Both the position numbers and the translations under genes were made by a program. This document shows, piece by piece, positions 60,560 through 64,000 of a DNA stretch of 64,000 bases. The stretch's first letter is position 1; each line of letters opens with the position of its first letter. The stretch is taken from the NCBI GenBank assembly GCA_029204225.1, contig CM055093.1, positions 26,695,566-26,759,565 of the forward strand, written 5' to 3'. This stretch comes from Diphasiastrum complanatum (Eukaryota; Streptophyta; Lycopodiopsida; Lycopodiales; Lycopodiaceae). The notes beneath the pieces were generated by a model. It saw only the letters and a program-made list of their open reading frames with translations. It had not been told where the DNA came from and ran no database searches.

Positions 60560-61960
60560 ATCTAGTGTCTCTGCACTATGATCTGGCCATTTTTTGAAAT
60601 TTAATTTTTTTTTTTGAATCTCTCTATAGTGGTGTCGGATGGAATATGGCAGCTATAGCGACGGATGCAAATGGTCGTCGGACGTACTGGTGGATGCAAA
60701 TGGATCGAAAAGTAAACTGGATCGAAAATAAACATAATCGAAAAAAATACATTGGATCGAAAAAAGAACCGAAAAAAATGCATTGGATCGAAAAATGACA
60801 GAATCGAAAAATATGGACTGGATCAAAAAATGAACAACTAAAGCAGATGCAATGTGTTAGTTGCAAATGTTTGCTGAGAGTTGGTGGATACAACCAGAGG
60901 GAACTTGTTTGTTGAGAATTGGCGGATGCAGATGTAATGTATGCACTTGGCAGCTCTAGATTGAACAACTCGTCGGATGCAAAGAGTAGATGAAAACTAG
61001 TGGATGTAGATGCAGTTCAAGATGGCGGTTGCAAAAAAGAGACGTGTCGGAGGGAAAGATGTTAGAAGGTTTTGAATAGATAGATGCATGCATGGGTAGA
61101 AGCGATGGAGGATGGAACAAATGTAAGAAACAATGATAGCGGTGCAATTGCAACAAAAATCGGCTAAATTGGATCAGAACACAAGAAGATTGTCAGAAAT
61201 TTCTCAATCAGACATGAAATTTTTCCATTGAATTGTGTGAAGTAACAAAGGAAGGGGGCGGTCGACATATTTATAGAAAATTTTTTAGGTCAGTGTCGGA
61301 TGCAATCTGGGTCCGTCGAATGGAATTTTTTCTTTTGAAGGCAAGTGACAGATGCAATCTGAATATGGAAACTGGCGGATGGAATACGGGGTCGAAAAAA
61401 TACATAGGGTCGAAAAATAACAATGGCTTGAAAAATTATAATGGATCAAATTTTTTTTTAGAAGAGATCAAAATTTTTACAAAGAATTAAACATTTAGTC
61501 AGGGTCGGATTTTTAAAAGTTAGAAAAATCAAACCCGATTCAATCCAATCCAGAGTCAAAGACGTCAGGATATTTCTGTCTCGATCCGATCCGATTCATC
61601 AAGGTCAGAAAACCTCTATATATTAGGTAGGCTTGACATTGGGCCAAAAAAATCTGATGCTGTAAAGTATAAAAAAATTACAAAGTATGGAAAAATTACA
61701 ACGGATTGAAAAATGGCAAGTATCAAAAAATTTACAAAGGATCAAAAAATATTTTTTGAGACCGTGTTTGAAAGTTTGAGTCTTCATATATATATTTTAT
61801 TTTCCAAGAGTAAGTATCAAATCGATGGTTTTCTAAAAAAAACTTGGATAGAAATATACATAGGAAAAACACATGGGAAAAGTGATCCAAATCTATATAT
61901 ACAGGAGGATGGATTGGAGAAAAAATGGAAGAAAAAGAATAATAACCTTGAAGGACATCT
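60560..61960 (-). other. Integrase-to-accessory-ORF spacer of gypsy C with TATA-like box
   Basis: Low-complexity spacer with recurring GGATCGAAAAA and GCGGATGCA words (plus-strand view), resembling the gypsy G leader in inverse orientation. A TATA-like CTATAAATATG lies at about 61265-61276 on the minus strand, 700 bp upstream of the accessory ORF. No gene is seen. Confidence 0.5.
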
Positions 61961-64000
61961 CAAACAAGATCTATCGTAAAGATATCCTCATAGTATCGTT
62001 GTAGTTGGCTACCATTGACTAATGTGTCAAGGGGTATGTCTTTTAGGGTCTCTAATTGCATGACACCATTTGTAAAAATGATCTGGACAACGTAAGGACC
62101 TTGGCTACGGAATTTCAATTTCTTTGGATGGACCTTGGAAGATGTGTAAAGTAAAACTTTATAATATCCTTAGTCCGGACATGACGATCATGCAAAGCCT
62201 TCTGTCGTCGTTTATGAACTAATTGTGCATGATAAGATATAAGTCGTGTTTCACATAGTTTTGTCAATGTAAAGAGTCTATTCTGAACTTGGTGTTGATA
62301 GTGGCATAAGCTAAAGTGACGCGTAGGGAAGGAATTAAAAATTCTACTGGCATAACAACCTCTTGGCCGTATACCAACTCAAATGGTGTTTTCCAATCTG
62401 TGGCTCGCTTCGGCGTTGTTCGATATGCCCAGATAACAGAGAATAACTTCATTTTCCAGTTCGATCAGCTTGTTTCTACTATCTTGGTTAAGACTTTACA
62501 AATTGTTTTATTTGTAGATTCAGCTAGGCCATTATTGCATCTAGGATAGTACGGGGGGGGTACTCTTTCGGTGTATAACGAAGTAATGAGTCAGTAAACT
62601 ATTGATTACTTCATTAAAAAAATGAGAACCTCGATCACTGACAAGCTCTATTGGATAGCCAAATCGATCAGTGATGATGCTTTCGTAGAGGAAGCATGCT
62701 ACAGACTTTGCGTCTACTTTTCGTGTTGCTCTAGCCTCTATCCATTTTGTTGCATAATCAGTGGCAATCAAGATATATCGTGACTGTGTGCCACGTGCTG
62801 CTGGACTAACAGGTCCAACAAAATCAATACCCCATTTGTGAAATGCTTCATTCTCAAGTATTGGAATAAGGAGATTGTGGTCGACCTTTTTGATATTCTT
62901 TGCACCTAACTTATATATTTGTCCCGCAATAAGATGATATGGAAAAGATTTCATGATGAGTTTTATTTTTTATGGTTTTGTCAACTGAGGATCTATGTCC
63001 CCAATGGCTAGATATATGGTCATATCATCTGCCCATAATGGAATCGCATCTATATAAAATAGACATACATCTGGTAACTCATCATTTATTTGCTCATCAG
63101 ATGCTTCAGCATTGGCTAATTGTGAAAGATGATTAGCCAAAGAATGTTGTGATCCCTTTCGAATAACAACTCGAAAGTTAAATTTTGAAAGAATCAACAG
63201 CCATCGTGCAATTTGTCCTGTTTTTCATGGTTTATTCAATAGATAAAGAAGAGCATGATGGTCGGTATAAAAGAAAAAAAGCCTAGCAAATAATGGCGAA
63301 ATTGTTGAACAATATAGACCATTGCTAATGCCTCTTTGTTTGTCGTGGAATAGTTAACCTTAACTGGAACCAGCTGATGGCTTAGGAAACGGATTGGGAA
63401 ATCCTTTCTGAATTCTCGAAGCCATCACCAATGGCATACTTACTAGCATCTGTATGCACATGGAACTCCTTATTATAATCGGCCACACGAAGAATGAGTG
63501 CGATGACTAAAGCCCGTTAGAGATCTTTGAAGGCTTTAATCTTGTTTTCTGTCCACCTTAGATCAGTAACGATTTGATATACTAACCGCACTTTATCGGC
63601 GTAGTGTATTATAAAAATACAATAATAACCCGTGTGGCCCAGAAAGACGTAAATTTTTTTCACTGTACTGGGTAGGGACATTTCAAGAATCACTCTGATC
63701 TTTTCGGGATCAATGGCCATACTATTTTGAGAAATAATATATCCCAGTACCACATCATGGGTAACCCAGATTTGGCACTTTTCGGGATTCAATGAAATTA
63801 TGAACCTTCGACAACGAATGAATACTTGCTCAAGGGCATCAAGATGCTTATCTTGAGAGGAATGCACACCAAAATCATCGAGATAAATCTCTAGATTTTT
63901 GTGTAATAGATCCTTGAAAGCTCGTTGCATCACCCTTTGGAAAGTGGATGGGGCATTGCATAGACCGAATGGCATAACTTGATACACGAATGTGCCAAAC
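61961..64000 (-). pseudogene. Ty3/gypsy C pol: RT, RNase H, integrase (partial)
   Basis: RT (64000-63517, running off the window) has MPFGLCNAPSTFQRVMQ and the catalytic YLDDFGVHS. RNase H (about 63480-62970) has FPIRFLSHQL and LANHLSQLA. Integrase (62954-62260) keeps DDE residues in KWGIDFVGP, VSDRGSHF and LAESTNK, but the HHCC zinc region is deleted: sequence jumps from GQIYKLGAKN to NEAFHKWG. The tail has KLKFRSQGPYVVQ and ends NGSQLQRYYED before a TGA at 61961. Frameshifts lie near 63500, 63240, 62545 and 62260. It is closely related to gypsy A. Confidence 0.87.

Overview
This window looks like nuclear DNA of a vascular plant with a large, repeat-rich, AT-rich genome. The evidence is many decayed Ty1/copia and Ty3/gypsy LTR retrotransposons, most primed by initiator-Met tRNA (PBS core TGGTATCAGAG), plus CACTA, PIF/Harbinger, MITE and LINE remnants, intron-bearing coding fragments, and a GASA/snakin cysteine-rich domain, which is plant-specific. 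I see no bacterial, organellar, CRISPR, tRNA or rRNA gene. The lineage cannot be fixed from sequence alone; a gymnosperm or fern-like genome would fit the repeat load.

Layout. 0.7-5.3 kb: gypsy element A (minus) with RNase H, integrase, a spacer carrying a TATA box, and a long accessory ORF. 5.3-9.2 kb: copia D (minus), abutting gypsy A inside its RNase H region. 10.6-13.3 kb: gag-protease element H (minus) with a tandem-repeat leader. 13.3-15.3 kb: copia I gag start and LTR (minus). 17.2-18.9 kb: the only long intact host-like gene, a 547-residue acidic single-pass membrane protein (minus). 19.5-20.4 and 22.5-23.7 kb: two related PIF/Harbinger remnants. 24.5-27.4 kb: copia E (plus) split by a MITE. 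27.4-27.8 kb: gypsy remnant. 28.7-29.7 kb: GASA/snakin gene with a one-base frameshift. 31.2-31.6 kb: CACTA-like terminus. 33.5-36.7 kb: an unrecognised multi-exon gene, now broken, with an internally duplicated two-exon module. 37.4-41.2 kb: gypsy B (plus) with integrase, TATA spacer and accessory ORF. 41.2-44.1 kb: CACTA element (minus). 44.1-44.4 and 49.6-49.9 kb: one coding stretch split by the nearly complete copia J (44.4-49.6 kb), followed by an LTR at 50.3 kb. 51.6-52.1 kb: LINE endonuclease. 52.8 kb: PBS of another element. 55.2-56.1 kb: chromovirus chromodomain end and LTR. 57.4-59.6 kb: gypsy G leader and gag (plus). 59.6-60.1 kb: copia F. 60.1-64 kb: gypsy C (minus) with an accessory ORF, TATA spacer, integrase, RNase H and RT, running off the window.

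The most unusual theme is that gypsy elements A, B and C each carry, 3' of integrase, a TATA-bearing spacer followed by a related extra ORF. The ORF has a conserved globular N-terminal region and, in A and B, a Pro/Ser/Thr-rich middle and coiled coil. Nearly all element genes carry stops, frameshifts or deletions, so these are old copies. Host genes are few: the membrane protein, the GASA locus, and possibly the 33-36 kb pseudogene.
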